Shown: piece by piece, positions 34,096 through 46,155 of the stretch
Layout: each line of letters opens with the position of its first letter
Numbering within the stretch: position 1 is the first letter of the stretch
Assembly: GCA_013423385.1 (NCBI GenBank)
Contig: BLZA01000011.1
Span: 433,174-497,173 of the forward strand
Source of the DNA: Naganishia liquefaciens
Lineage: Eukaryota > Basidiomycota > Tremellomycetes > Filobasidiales > Filobasidiaceae
Direction: 5' to 3'
Length of the DNA stretch: 64,000 bases
The notes under the pieces: generated by a model
The model's input: the letters and a program-made list of their open reading frames with translations, nothing else
Database searches by the model: none
Told to the model about the DNA's origin: nothing
Program-made: the position numbers and the translations under genes

Positions 34096-35151
34096 CTACA
34101 ACCACGCTACAACCAGGCGATCTTGATTCCATTGGTCTTTCCAGCATTCGGTTCGAGACACTCCGACATTGGCGTGCATCAGTACATCTTGCACGACGTG
34201 ACCCTGGTCATACCCAATTTCTAATGCGACCCTTGGAACGTTATCCAAAGTCGAGCCGGAAATGGCCTTTCTGTCAACCAGCAACTCGGGTATCAGGCTC
34301 GCGATCCGGCGATAATGCGATAATCCATCGCCTCTGCGCTCTTCCGGCGATCGGCCTGGCTCACCATCTCCAAGCAGAGCATTTACGTCTTCGAATTCAC
34401 GCACACCGCGCGGCAAATCGATGTACTGGTCATACGGGATGTACGGCGGATTGGCCGTCAAAACGTGGCACTTTCCGCCAAGTCTCTGGAGTGCGTCTGA
34501 GGCAAACGTCGGTGACATGATATTCGCCTGCCAGATGCTCGTCGCCGCTTTCGCCTCAGGATCCTGCCGGCAAATCGAATTGACGTTGTCGTAGGCGACG
34601 GCTACCGCTTGCTGGCTCAGGTCGACGCCAAAAGTCCGCCATCCGTTGGCAAGATTGTTCCGCATCAGCAAAGGAATCGGCGCAGATCCGGTATACAGAT
34701 CCAATAACTTGAATTCGGCATCCTCCTGGAGCTCGTAGGCCAGCATCGAGGCAAACCTTTCGAAAACGAATGCCGTTTCTGGTCGCGGAATCAGTGTTGG
34801 AGGGCGACATAGCAACTGTAAAGGACCGAATTCCGTGTCGCCTGCGCGAAACGTCAGCTATTGAATGAGCAGTACAGAACAGATACATACCTAGGATGTA
34901 TTGCAACGGCATTCCCGCCGATCTCAGCTGAATCATCTCTTGCAAGCTCTTCCCTTGCGCATTTGTCCCGGAAATCTGAGACGCTTGTTGCATCCATCGA
35001 AGTTCGTCTTCTGCGCTTTCCCGATCGAGCTCTTCATTTCGCAACAACGTCTCAAGCAGTTTGTCTCGGGAGACAACATTGTTCTGGCCTCCAGTTGCGC
35101 GCTGGACATGCTTGTGCGGTCGTCGGCAGGATGTATGGAGTCTGGATACAT
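34096..35151 (-). CDS. MTQ1: HemK/Mtq1 release-factor glutamine methyltransferase
   Basis: N-terminal helical part: KLLETLLRNEELDRESAEDE, then LRWMQQASQ and SAGMPLQYILG. After one intron: CRPPTLIPRPETAFVFERFA, LLDLYTGSAPIPLLM (SAM-binding loop), FGVDLSQQAVAVA, and the catalytic NPPY in VLTANPPYIPYDQY. The end is VALEIGYDQGHVVQDVL. This set defines the PrmC/HemK N5-glutamine methyltransferases; Mtq1 modifies the GGQ motif of mitochondrial release factor. The 5' end is unresolved: the frame of KLLETLL runs back to a stop near 35175 without an ATG, while the ATGs at 35109 and 35151 are in another frame. A short first intron, or a sequence error, is needed. The coordinate given is the outermost ATG. 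Confidence 0.82.
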
Positions 35152-35246
35152 GCGATGCGATATACGGGCGATACGATCAGCTACAATGTTGGAAAAAGAC
35201 CAGCTGTGGAAGGATATAGCTACAATGGGATAGGAAATTGAGATAT

Positions 35247-36478
35247 TCACAATCTTTTGGGATGACCGATGCAGAACGACCTTGCCAGCTTGTCCTTAAG
35301 AGGTGTCGCCGGGCTCGTCCTCGCATGCACCGGCATGGGGTTCAAGTCCTCGCCCGTGTTGGAACGGAAGCCCCAGAGTCGATGAGAGAGCCATTCGGCG
35401 ACGCCCTCTCCCGGTAATGGACGAATTGTCTCGTCTTCGTGTTCGAGAATAAGTCCGGAAAGGGGCGAGAACGTATAAAGGGAACTCGTTTGCCAGGATG
35501 TAGGCTAAGTATTACTAGTCAATCAGCTGCGAGCCCAAGCCTGAGATCGGTGCGATCTTGCGACTGACCTTGTTCGGAGTCAACCTCGGAGTGCCGTGCA
35601 CCGACAACTGCACCCTAACCTGCCTGTTTCTCCGCTTTCCCTCCAAGCTTGAAGATCGTCGAAGCAGGTCTTTTGGCGATGCCGTGCGATCCGAAAGGTC
35701 GGGCGACACCGTCATCTTGTCGAGACTCACGTCCAAATCGGTGTGCATCACTGCTTTCGTTGAGACATTAGTACACTGACAGTCAGGTCGGCAGTCTCCT
35801 CGACTGACCGTGCATTCCATGGCGAGCCATTGCAAACATGAATTGATAGAGGGAGAGGGACGACAGCTGTCAATGTGTCTGTCAGCAGATATCGAGCAGC
35901 AAGACCGAATCTCAACGCACCTTGACTGGCAATGGAGCCGGTAAGCGCAAACAGACGTGGTTCGAGTAGACCGAAGGTGGGAAAAGCGACGCATCTTCTG
36001 GTGGGTTGAATATGAGTGGCAAAGTTGCCCTTAGATGCAACAAGCCGGAGCCTACATGCCACACATACTCTTAGCATCGGGTCGTATGTCGATCGCACGT
36101 GTCTCAGGGATACTGACCCACACGGAGCTCCCACTCGCGATCACTGACTTCCTCCTCGACACCATCCCTGAGAGGTCGTTTCCCCTTTGGACTCCCGGCG
36201 GGGTAATGGTGCGGCCCATCGTGATGGAAGAAAGGCGGAAGGTCGCGGTTGGCGAGTAGAGGCAGGTTGCGAGATTGAGGCGCCAGTGAGCTGAAATATC
36301 TTGAGTATCGGTGTGTCGATTGGGCCATGCTGGATACGGGTCTTGTCAACATCTTCACATGTCGAGATCTGCGGCTGAGGCGAGAAAGACTGCTGGTATT
36401 CCAAAGCCTCTGGTCTCTTCGGTTGTCAACCCACCTTCGCATTGCGAGTGGTGCACAGGCGCTTACAGCAGCAGCCAT
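35247..36478 (-). CDS. Conserved protein of unknown function, probably mitochondrial
   Basis: Five or so exons. The N-terminus is Arg/Ser-rich without acidic residues (MAAAVSACAPLAMRRWVDN, SSLSRLSRRSRHVKMLTR), like a mitochondrial presequence. Joined exons give REWELRVGSGLLHLRATLPL, PPSVYSNHVCLRLPAPLPVK, LSSLSLYQFMFAMARHGMH, TDLDVSLDKM, VRVQLSVHGTPRLTPNK and SLYTFSPLSGLILEHEDETI. The ELRVG-x-G, LR-x-TLP and Y-x-FSP-x-SGLI motifs look conserved. I think they mark a fungal family of uncharacterised mitochondrial proteins, but I cannot name it. The start is one of the in-frame ATGs 36478, 36352 or 36328. The stop at 35247 is only about 100 bases from the MTQ1 5' end on the same strand. Confidence 0.65.
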
Positions 36479-36750
36479 TTCTTTTTTGATTCCGCGCTGT
36501 TTCCTTTGTATGAGCAGCGCTCCGTGCGCAACGTACAGTACGGTCATCGAATTCCTCCAGCGTATCAACTAAGAGCGCCTACTGCTTCAATCATGTTCGT
36601 AGAGTACGTCCTGACAGTAGCAGAAACGTAGCTTGACACTTGCAGCAACCGAGTCAATTAAGCCTGAACAAAGTACCTTGTCTATCGCCTGCAGGCTAAA
36701 TTACATCGCGATTGAATGGTGTAGATTACAAAGCTGTAAATACTTGCAAC

Positions 36751-39700
36751 CTACTCTTGCCGACTGGCTTTCCATTCTTGCACTAACCACCGAGACAGCT
36801 CACTGTCCAATGAGACCGCACGCGCAGTCAAGCTCTGCATTACGGGTACAGCAATCCGGCTGTCAACAGAGTCTGTCCACAGTAGTCCGCACCGGCAGAG
36901 GGCATAGACGGTGGCTGACCATTCGGCGCTCGCGGTCAGGTCGATGTCGATGTCGAGTTGGCGTAACCTTTCGGTGAGACTTGCCACTGTGTACGTTGTT
37001 CCCATCTCGGGGTTCATGAGCGCAATTCTTAGCATTGTTTCGCTGAGTGTTCGCAAGCGCGAGAGGTCTGAATGTCCGGAATATCAGTCAAGTCTAGCTC
37101 CCCAGGGGCCAGCTAAAGGTAGTGCTCACCACTATGCGCCGATAATGACTCGATGCACGAACACAGCTCTGCGACCCAGCGTCTGGGCACTAGCATGCTG
37201 GACTTGTCTGCATCGGGTAGTGCGTTCAACCTGTCGCGGCGGCGTTGCTCTTTCCGGTTCATAATCAGAGTTACATCCTCCAAGATCTGAGCGATGGCCT
37301 GATGAGCTTCGGCCGACAAAGTCTTCTCCTGTAATATGGTGTAAATCCAACACAAGAGTCCTTCCCGCTCCGTAAGCTGAATGACGGCATCGTCGATCTT
37401 GACCATGGAACCGACAGCCTGCCATCATGGCGATTAGGGCGTTGCGCTGATATTGGTTTACGATACTCACCTGAAGGATCGTCTGCTGTAAAACGACGTC
37501 TTTCGCGCTCTCATACAGAGAAGCTAATAGAGCAAAAGTATGTCGTCTTTGCAAGATCCTCCAATCCTGCTCATATGAAATTCAGCTGCGGCAGACCAAT
37601 GGGTCCTCGAAAAAAGACTTACCGCCCTGGACCTTACTCCATCCCGGATGAATCTGGCCATCCAGCGCCGCTGCTTCTTGCTTCCCTGACCTGCAGCGTA
37701 CAACAGATTGTAGAGCATGGGAACATCGTTGAAGTCGACAATGGGCCTTTGCAGCAGGAACTTGCTGATCAGCGGGTAAAGGAAAGACGACGGGTCGGCT
37801 GTAGTGCGCAACGCATGGGCGAAGAATACAGCCATGACAAATGGAATCCTAGACGGAGCATTGGACTTGCTAGGGTCGATAGGCGGTTGTACACCATGTC
37901 GCAATAGACGAAGGATTCGGGTCACAACCGTCTTCTCCTGAAAGGCGATACGCTCAATGATAGCGACAGCGCTTGCCAGAATCTTGGCGGACAGCGCTCT
38001 GATTTCGCCCTGTTTGGATGCAAGACCGCAACACGCCAACCCAATCGCGTTTGACCGAAGGATGTCAACCATGTCCAAGCCATTGAGATTGCCTTCCCGG
38101 AAGGTGAGTGCAGTAAGCGACAGCACAAAGGTGATGTCGTAGAATGCAGATAGACGGGACTGTGCCTGGAAGGCAGCCTGCCGGCTTTCAAACGTCAAGC
38201 AAGTCGCGAATACCTTGTGCGGGTCCAGGCGTTTGATATGCTCCAAACCAATGCTATCGGTGGTGATGGCAGTGAGCGACCCACAACCTTTCCATAGTTT
38301 GAGCAGAGCCGACATCGATGCCTTGCGTTGCCGTTCGAAGATCTGCATTATCTCCACGATGTCGCGGTCGGCAGCCATTTGCGAGGCTTGGAAGATGGCC
38401 AATAAGGGCTCCATGAAAGACGGTTGACAAGCCACGTATGGTGAGGCTTTGAAGAGAGCTTTCGCATAAGCAGCCACGTTTCTTCGATGATTCCCATCGG
38501 GATCGCTTTGCATGAGCTTGTCCCAATCAGGGTGGAACAATAGCAGCTGTAATTGCTGACGGATAGCGGTTGTCTGAACGGGATGACAATAAGCTCCAGT
38601 AGGGTTACAACGGAAAGAGAATATCCTCACCTTGAAGTCCCCCTTGTCTATGATTGCACAGGCTAATTGCACGGCAGAAGTGTCGGTCACATGGCTTTGC
38701 ACCACGGCGGTCAGAATGGGTTCCGACATATACGCGCTGACAGCTTCCGACTGCACCAGCGATAACGTATGAGCTAGAAGAAGTCAGTATAGCTTGTGAA
38801 AAGATCGACGGACAAGGCTCACTGAAGGTCTTGATATAGCTTGAAATTTCAGGTCTGAGGGTGACCTGCGCCGACAACTCGCGGACCAAGGTATGTATGC
38901 AGGCGTCCACGATTTTACTGCGTTCGAGAGTGATCGTTGTCTTCATGTCGGTGGATAGCAGCATGTTGACAAGCTGTAAACTTTTGAGCGATGCTATGAA
39001 CTTGCGCTGAGCCAAAAGATCGTTCAGGGTCGCGGCCACCGAATCAAAGCTCGAGGGCGAAGATTTGGCTACAATCTCGACCATTTGAATAGCAGCCTCC
39101 GCATTTCGCTCGAAGGCGCATAGGGATGTTGTCTGCCAAAAAGCAGTGCCTAGAACGGACATGTCGTCTGCATTTTCGAAACAGGCCACCACGAGTGGAC
39201 TCAAACGAAGGACCAAATCGATGTCCCACTCCACCTTCTCAAGTCGACTCTTGGAAGCACGGCGCACAGCTGAAGATACTCGAGCGGCAACGGCGAGGAG
39301 TTGAATGTCAACGTCCTTGAAAGAAGGTAACTCTCGAAGATCCAGCTGTATGTCGGGCGCGGAGTCATTTTGCCTTGCAAGGTCTTGCCATGCGGTCTCT
39401 ATTTGTCTCCCTGTTGATTTGGCGGATTGCCGGATTCCAGGGATCCACCGTCTGAGGGCCTTCGCCGTTAGATTTTGCAAACCAAGGTGGATGAGTTCAT
39501 GGAAGTGTTGCAATATCGGGAAAGGCGAGTTGACGATTCTAAGCAGCGTGCTCGCAACATTTCTCACACTCTCGGATCTGGCCTTGACGGTCGAAAGGTA
39601 GATTGGAAGCGCTCGAGCGGCGAGATGACCGTCGAAAAATGAAGCCCATCTTGTGATAAGGGTTTGAAGCTACGAGGTCGTAAACATTAGTGATTCCATT

Positions 39701-42700
39701 ACGAAAACACAGATCGGGTTCTCACCGTCTGATCATCGGGACCACTACTGCTCGACAAGATCTCTGCCACGTTATTGACAATGTGGCCGACGACCGCCTT
39801 GTCGAAACCGTTATCCGTGCGTAACAAAGCGACCAGCTGCGAGATGCCTGTCGATAGAGACGATGCAGTCAGATTAAGGTACGAGAACCTACTAAGAAGA
39901 GACCACGTACTGGCTTCGACTACCGTGTCTGTTGATGTAGTAAGAAGGATGTTTACTAGAGGTTTTGCTCCGAATACGCGACTTTTGGCGGACTCGAATG
40001 CTGTGATACTATCGCTATCTCTCAAAACGCAAAGGGTGGTAGATATAGCAGAAAGTATAGCGCTAATCTTGACCATTGAGTCACTCGCATTTTCCATATG
40101 CAATCCTTGCAGAAGTGTGTTGCAATAACCGGGAAGGCGGTCCGCATTGCCAGTCTGGAGATAGTATTCTTTCAGGAAAAACAGGTCGTCGTTGTCTTTG
40201 AGATCCACGTTGCAAAGGGTGACCTCGAAGGGTAGCGCACGTGAATAGCTACGAGCTATTAGAATCCAGTTGTGAAGTGCGGGTCTTGCTGTGACTTACT
40301 CAAATGAGTCGCTATCTGTCATCGATAGCAACGTCCGACGGAATTCAGAATTAGGTGTACACGCCTTTAATAGTTGTCGTCGAAGCACTTCGCCATGATC
40401 TTCGCCTGTGAAGCGGTCAAACGTGAACAGATTGGCAGAAAAACAGAAAGAGATCCGTACCTTCGATGTACAGCGACGGCAATTTGTTTTGCTCTGCTCC
40501 CGCATTCCCTCCCGCTAATTGTCGTATTCGAGACGATAACTCTGTGCATGTCTGACGCAGCGATTCAAGAGTTGACTCTCGCTTAGTTTCCGCCTGAATG
40601 ATGCATGACTGCAACTTCCGCGAGAGTTCAAGTGCTATTTTGACGTTGCTAATCTTTCTGTTGAATGCCAGGATAAGCAGACTGACATAATCCAGTATCA
40701 CCTGTCCGGCCGATGCAGCGATATGATGACCCGCTAATTTCGCTTGCAATTGCTCGAACACAGTGAACAAGAGCGGAGAAGGTGATTCCCGAGCGGTTGA
40801 TGCCGATCCTGCCTGCTCGTTCATGAAGGCTGCTACGTCCTCGAGATATCGGTAAGGGGTCTTGATGCATCGACGGACGCAGTCATCTAGGAATGACAAC
40901 AACTGTAGTCGTTCCAGGATGGTCGTCGGAGAAGGTTTGATGTCCAACTTTCGTGTCCTCGGCAGCATTTCCAACCAGATTGCGAGTTCTGCGGGATCGT
41001 GGTCGAACATAATCGAATTGCCGAGAGCTTGATGCAAGAGTACTTCGGAAATTGCCTTCGTATTTGAGTGAGGTGTTGCCAAATACAGTTGCAAGATATG
41101 ATAAAGATAGGTGAAGGCGGAGCCAGCTGTTTCGAGAAGGAATGGGGCACGTGAGCGAGGGGTTTGATAGTCGGCCTTGAAACACCTACCAGCCTTGCCT
41201 GTCCAGTCCCACTCCCGCACATTAGCGAGCAGTTCCAGCACGTGGATTTGACTCAAAGCATCGAAAGCATCGACATCGCCTCTCGCTTGACCGAAACCGC
41301 CTCCCATACCAGCTGTGCCAGTAGTACCAACACTGGCTATACTGCCTGTTTCATCCATTACGCTTCCCTCTCTTGCAGCTTTTCTGGCTTGCGCTTCAGC
41401 CTTCGCGCTGGAAGCGGATACCAGCAGCTTTCCAACGTCAAATTTGAACTCTGCAGCCATTGTGGGGAGAGCCTGATAGTATAGACCAAAGAGCCGCAAT
41501 GCGGATTCCGTCAATAATTCTGCCCTTGCCTTTGCGCTGTTGTCTTCCTCCTCGAGTGATGCCTGAAGGGCTTGAGAGGCCGCTGACTTCTGGGCGAAGG
41601 CGATAACTACACCGACCTCTGGCACTCGCTTACGAGCCTCCAGCTCAAGTTCCCGCGAGCGCCGAATCCACACGTTCTCCTTATCTCTTTCGTTCTCAGG
41701 CAAGTCGTCTTGTGCGTCGGCTCCAATTTTTGCCAGAAGCTCTTGTACTTGCCGAAGTTTACGAAGACACCTGGCCAGGGCGAGGGCGGTTTGATGTTGT
41801 AGCAACCCAACGGGATGCGATAGACCTTTGGTTAGGTGTGCCTTAGTCAATGGAGCGGGCAGAATGGCTTCAATCATGGTCGCCACTGCCGGTGGTGTGG
41901 CTTTTGGGATACGTTCCGATGGCCCAGAAAGCTCGGCCGATAGCGACGACTGTAGGTAGAAAGTCGTTATGTTTGGCATAGGCAGCAATGTGATCTTGCC
42001 AAGGAACGCAATGGTGGCGAGCCACTTGGCATTCAACCTAGGTTCGACTGAGAGACCGGAATGTGGCCAGTACCTGGAAAGTGTAGTCCCTCAGCTTTCC
42101 GTGCGGGGCAGTCATGATAATCGACTCACCCAGCAACCAATTCAGGACATGCTCTCAGAATCGCCTCGACAAGCTGCGCCATTCGGGCGTCATCCACGGT
42201 CTTTGGTCCAACCTTCCTGACCACGTTACCCAGCACCTTGTTGTGAACCATTCCGACATGGAAAATGCCACCTTCCCCACGACCTCCATCTTCTTCCACA
42301 TCCACGAGTCCCGTAGCGAGGGCGTCCTCATTGGTCCCGGTCACTATATCCGTCAGCCTCGCTTTGCCTTTCCGCTTGTACCAGCCTTGATCAGCAAAGC
42401 AGATGCCGGTTCCAGGCTCGGTACAAGTCTTCAGCAGGAATTCGTGAGCCATTTCAGCTGGAGTGACGTTGCCTGTTTTCGAAGTCGCCTCGTCCTCGCT
42501 GTCACGCCCATACAAGCGAAGTATTCCCTCGATAGACTGTTCCGTTAAGAGCGAGACGGCCGTCCTCCGATTGACGCCAGCGCTCCCAGACGCATTTAGG
42601 TGGTTCCAAAGTGCTTGGAATGCCCGGTAGATGGTCAGAGGCGGGTCATCCTTCATATTGGCAAAGAGTGGTGCAAGTAGCTGTTTCGAGGCCGCCAGCA

Positions 42701-43699
42701 ACAGAGGGTGCGAAAAGTACGCAGACATGAATCGCAACGTCAAATGACGGATATCTAAGAATCCGCGATCAGTACAAAGCTTAGCTCGAGATGAGGCGAC
42801 TCACCTGGCCTGTCTAGCGGATCTGCATCCACCGCGAATCCGCCTTTTCTCCTCATACTCAGGAGTTTTGGCAGAACCTTCAGGCCTCCTCCATCCGCCA
42901 GCGTGGTCCAGACATTCAGGGTCAACCTGGACACGTGATTCGAACCATCGCCATGCCTGCCTGATTTCAAGATTCCACCTGCGGAGCTGGAGCTTGTGAT
43001 GCTCGAAGGGTCAATATAGGCGAGGGCCGTAATGAGCGACATTCCTATCTGCGAGTGGTCCCTCTTGGAAGACAGCACGAGACGGCAAAGCTGCAGGTCA
43101 AGAGACAAGATTACAGTCAATAAAAGGCTTTTGAGATCTCGCTGCAGGTTGCGTACAGAATTAGAGTACATCTCTCCAGAATCCAACACTCTGTCCGCAA
43201 CAGTCATCAAAATGGGTCGGAAGTATGGCAACGGTGTCAACAGGGCGATAATGCTCGCAAGCAGCTGCACAGAGCCTTCCATGACGCCCTCTTGCTTTCT
43301 CTGAGAATCAAATCAAGCCAGCTTAGCACGAGTCTATAATGGCAACAGGTCCAGATGCTCACCTCGATACCGGTCTTCCAAGCCTGGAAGATTTCGTCCA
43401 TCTTTGGCGAGAGAGCCAAGTAGTTTTGGATGAGCACCACATTGGGATGCGTGATCGGTACCGGTTGCTGCGAGAATGGGACGCGAATCTGATTGTTCAC
43501 TGCTTCAAGAGCTGATAGAACGAAAGCTAAGCTCATGTTGAGGTATAGCTTGTTGCTGCTTACAGTCCTTGCTAGCGAACTCGATGGCAGACTGAATCTC
43601 CTTGCCAGTCTTGTATGTCCTGCGAGCGGCATCAGTCCCTCCCTTTCCGTTACCATCCTCCGCCTTGAGATCTGAGCGCTTTCGTTTTTGGGCGCCCAT
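36751..43699 (-). CDS. URB1: Urb1/Npa1 pre-60S ribosome biogenesis factor
   Basis: A giant gene, roughly 2000 residues in more than a dozen exons. The start is MGAQKRKRSDLKAEDG, then TYKTGKEIQSAIEFASKD, the usual Urb1 opening; an ATG at 43858 is in frame but less typical. The Npa1 N-terminal domain shows LPYFRPILMTVADRVLDSG, LTLRFMSAYFSHPLLLAASK, EFLLKTCTEPGTGICFADQG and WYKRKGK. Next come MFDHDPAELAIWLEMLPRTR and LLSFLDDCVRRCIKTPYRYL, which are diagnostic. The C-terminal helical repeats end with FVMAVFFAHALRTTADPSSF and RWMARFIRDGVRS. Urb1 is a nucleolar scaffold for early pre-60S particles and 25S rRNA folding. Family assignment is firm; individual exon borders are not. Confidence 0.9.
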
Positions 43700-44855
43700 G
43701 CTGGTGAGCTCGCCTTCTGTATCGAGTCCTTTAGGATCTATTCCGGCAACCTCGTGACCTTGACTGAATTCCATGCAGAAAATGAAGAAGTTGGACTCTT
43801 GTTGAACAATTTGGGAAGCTGCTTCCTCGATCGCTCGAAACTCCGGGGTGACGTTCATGGGTCACGTGCGAGTGAGCCTCACCTTGCATACATGCATACC
43901 CAATATACTTCCTGATTCAACCTGGCACGGAGCGGCTTTAGAACGTGGGGCGTATGCTTGTCAAAGCCACCTGGCTCGGTCATCTAGCCAGGTATGCTGA
44001 GGCTCATTACAGAAATTGAAGGAGCTTTTACAGGTTCTAACTTATCAATAGAAATGCCGATATGTTAATCAAACAAAAACCGTGGCGAACGTCTCTGTTT
44101 GGGCAATCGGAGGCAAAATCTCGAATCTCATACAGCAAGAAGTATTAAGGCAGAAGGCTTACTAGGACCCCGTGCCTCACTTCCCACTTTACGTCTTTTC
44201 TTGGATCATCGGTAGCTACCCTATCACAGCGACTACAATAGTACCGGTTGATCTCGGAGACTGTGTGGCAGTGGTGACGTTTGCATCAAACTAGGCCCGG
44301 ATTCAGCATGGCAAATCTCCACCTCCTCCCGAAGTCGAACTCGGTTGATGCACCTGCTGAGCCATCCCACAACTCGGCACGCGGCTTTGGGTCTCGTCGT
44401 AGCCGCTAAGCTACTGGGGCAGACGATACCTGACCGGGACGCCGGTTACTTATATGTAGAACCCGAAGATCATTAGCTGGCCAGCTGGCAACGCAGATCT
44501 CTTTGCGTATTTCAAAACTTGCTACGCGATCACGAATGGTCAGCCATCATGCTTCACGTCGACACCGTCTGCTCCCTATGTTGCTGTCAATTAGTCGAGG
44601 GAAAGCCGTTGGGCGGCAGAGTCAATCAGCTTCCCAATGCGCAAGTCGTTGCACTCATCCTCTGAGTCCACATGGAAGGCACGTGCTTGATATCAACACG
44701 ACCCATTTCATCATGAAAGACGCAGCGCATAGGGGCTACCGAGGTATCCAGTCGTTGCTGTCATCGCTCTCTGTATACACGTAGACTACAGCAGATAAAC
44801 ACGCAAAATCTTGTTGTCACCTCGAGCTCTCAGGACTAGCTGTCTTGCCTCCAAT
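43700..44855. other. Intergenic, about 1.1 kb
   Basis: The region lies between the URB1 start and the 3' end of the AKR remnant. The minus strand has a box-A-like TGGCTCAGCAGG and a GTTCGACTT near 44340-44360, but they are too close together to form a tRNA. Nothing else is recognised. Confidence 0.4.
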
Positions 44856-45713
44856 TCATTCATCGTCCATATGATGCTCCTATGCAAGCAAGCAAGCAGG
44901 ACAAGGATTCAGCCCGAAGCACAACACGCCGGGTGATACAGTCTGAACTTTGTGCCACTCACCCATACACGCTGATGCTTCAGCAGACCGGCCTGAGCGA
45001 TCTCCTGAACTTGACTTTCGGACAACACTTGGACTTCATTCAGGGCTCTCATCTGACCCAGAATGCGGTCTTTCTTCAAAGAGGACGTGACCACAATCCC
45101 TTCATGGCTGACTTGGTGTGCCCACTTGAGGAGGACTTGGTCGTTGGTGATTCCGAGCTCCAGCGCGATCCGGTCGACAATTGGGTCAACAGGTCCGCCT
45201 GGAAAATTTGTAATCGGTGCGAGTGTAGCGTAGGCTGCGATATGTATACCTTTCCGATGGCAGTAGTCTATGAGGGGTCTTGCTCTGTCATATACGTATG
45301 GATGGATCTCGATCTACAGGTGAGGACGAGCTCAAATCAGAATTCTCGCGGCGCTACTACCATCCACACAGTGTCAAGAGAGTTCACTTACCTGGTTGAC
45401 TGCGGGAACGACCTGGAGGAATCAGTCAGGATCAGCTGTCAAACTGGAAAGCGTGACTGTAACCTACCTCTGCGCCCTTTAACGTTTCCTCCAGATCCAT
45501 GATCCGATAGTTTGACACTCCAATGGACTTGGTCTTCCCATTTGCTTGCAACATTTCCATTTGCCGCCAGGCTTCTCCCAGGCCGGATCCCTGCACCCAC
45601 TGCGAGGGAGGGAATGAACGTGTTGCGGAGGGTACTCCTGTCATGTGGTATGGCTGCACTCACCATCGGCGAGTGAATCAGGAACAAATCCACATGGGCT
45701 AAGAGGGAACTCA
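44856..45713 (-). pseudogene. Aldo-keto reductase, 3' half only
   Basis: Exons from the middle to the end of an AKR: LLAHVDLFLIHSPM, WVQGSGLGEAWRQMEMLQ, KTKSIGVSNYRIMDLEETLK, IEIHPYVYDRARPLIDYCHR, KGIHIAAYATLAP, ITNDQVLLKWAHQVSHEGIV, VTSSLKKDRI and, after a last intron, VWEHHMDDE. Intron positions and the short last exon match the intact copy at 55081-56301 (which ends VFMQHMDS). The first half with the cofactor-binding start and the catalytic Asp, Tyr and Lys is absent; the His of LIHSP remains. There is no start codon of its own. The sequence begins right after the end of an F-box gene and could be spliced to it in frame. It is decayed as an oxidoreductase, but the remaining frame is clean. 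Confidence 0.8.
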
Positions 45714-46155
45714 CTGCACTGGGTCGTCTTCTTTTTCTTCTTCTTCACTTCACCCTGGTCGGAGTACGTATCCGTTTCCCATACCCTGGGTCTTGAGGCC
45801 CACCCGTCGATCAAAATGGCCAGCGTTCGATAGTCCACATCATACCACTCCTGACGTGCGGCTGCGATACCGACCGCGAATTGAGAGTGGTAAGTCTATG
45901 GTCCCCGAGCTCGATAAGACGACGATCATACGCAGGGGGGCACTTACGAATTGCAAATCCCCTTGCGCGACACCATTGTTTCCAAAAGTCATCTTCCAGG
46001 ACTCCTGCAAACCGTCGATGCACGAGGTCAAAGTCAGGAACGCTTCCCGTCGAAAGGCTGTCTTCCGCGCACATCTCCGCGATGATGAGAATTACGTCGT
46101 CGGGGATATCCAGAAAAGTGATGGTCATCGGGACTGCAAGTTCATCTGGCGACAT
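45641..46155 (-). CDS. F-box-like protein, runs into AKR sequence
   Basis: The start is ATG at 46155 (MSPDELAVPMTITF). Next is an F-box-like stretch: LDIPDDVILIIAEMCAED, DFDLVHRRFAGVLEDDFWKQ, WCRARGFAI. After an intron (donor GTAAGT, acceptor TCGCAG) comes PARQEWYDVDYRTLAILIDG, WASRPRVWETDTYSDQGEV and a lysine run. F-box proteins link substrates to SCF ubiquitin ligases through Skp1. Read straight on, the frame enters AKR sequence out of frame and stops at 45641. Alternatively a 40-base intron (45753-45714, GTGAAG to GTGCAG) would join SDQ to VSSLLAHVDLFLIHSPM, in frame with the AKR half. F-box similarity is by pattern, moderate. Confidence 0.6.

Noticed and set aside
35325-35360. GGGTTCAAGTCC on the plus strand, like a tRNA B box
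   Set aside because: No matching A box or acceptor stem lies about 70 bases upstream, and the sequence falls in the last exon of the mitochondrial unknown gene on the other strand.
44290-44440. tRNA-like boxes on the minus strand (TAGCTTAGCGGC, TGGCTCAGCAGG, GTTCGACTT)
   Set aside because: Spacing between boxes is wrong, the T arm pairs poorly and no acceptor stem can be formed.
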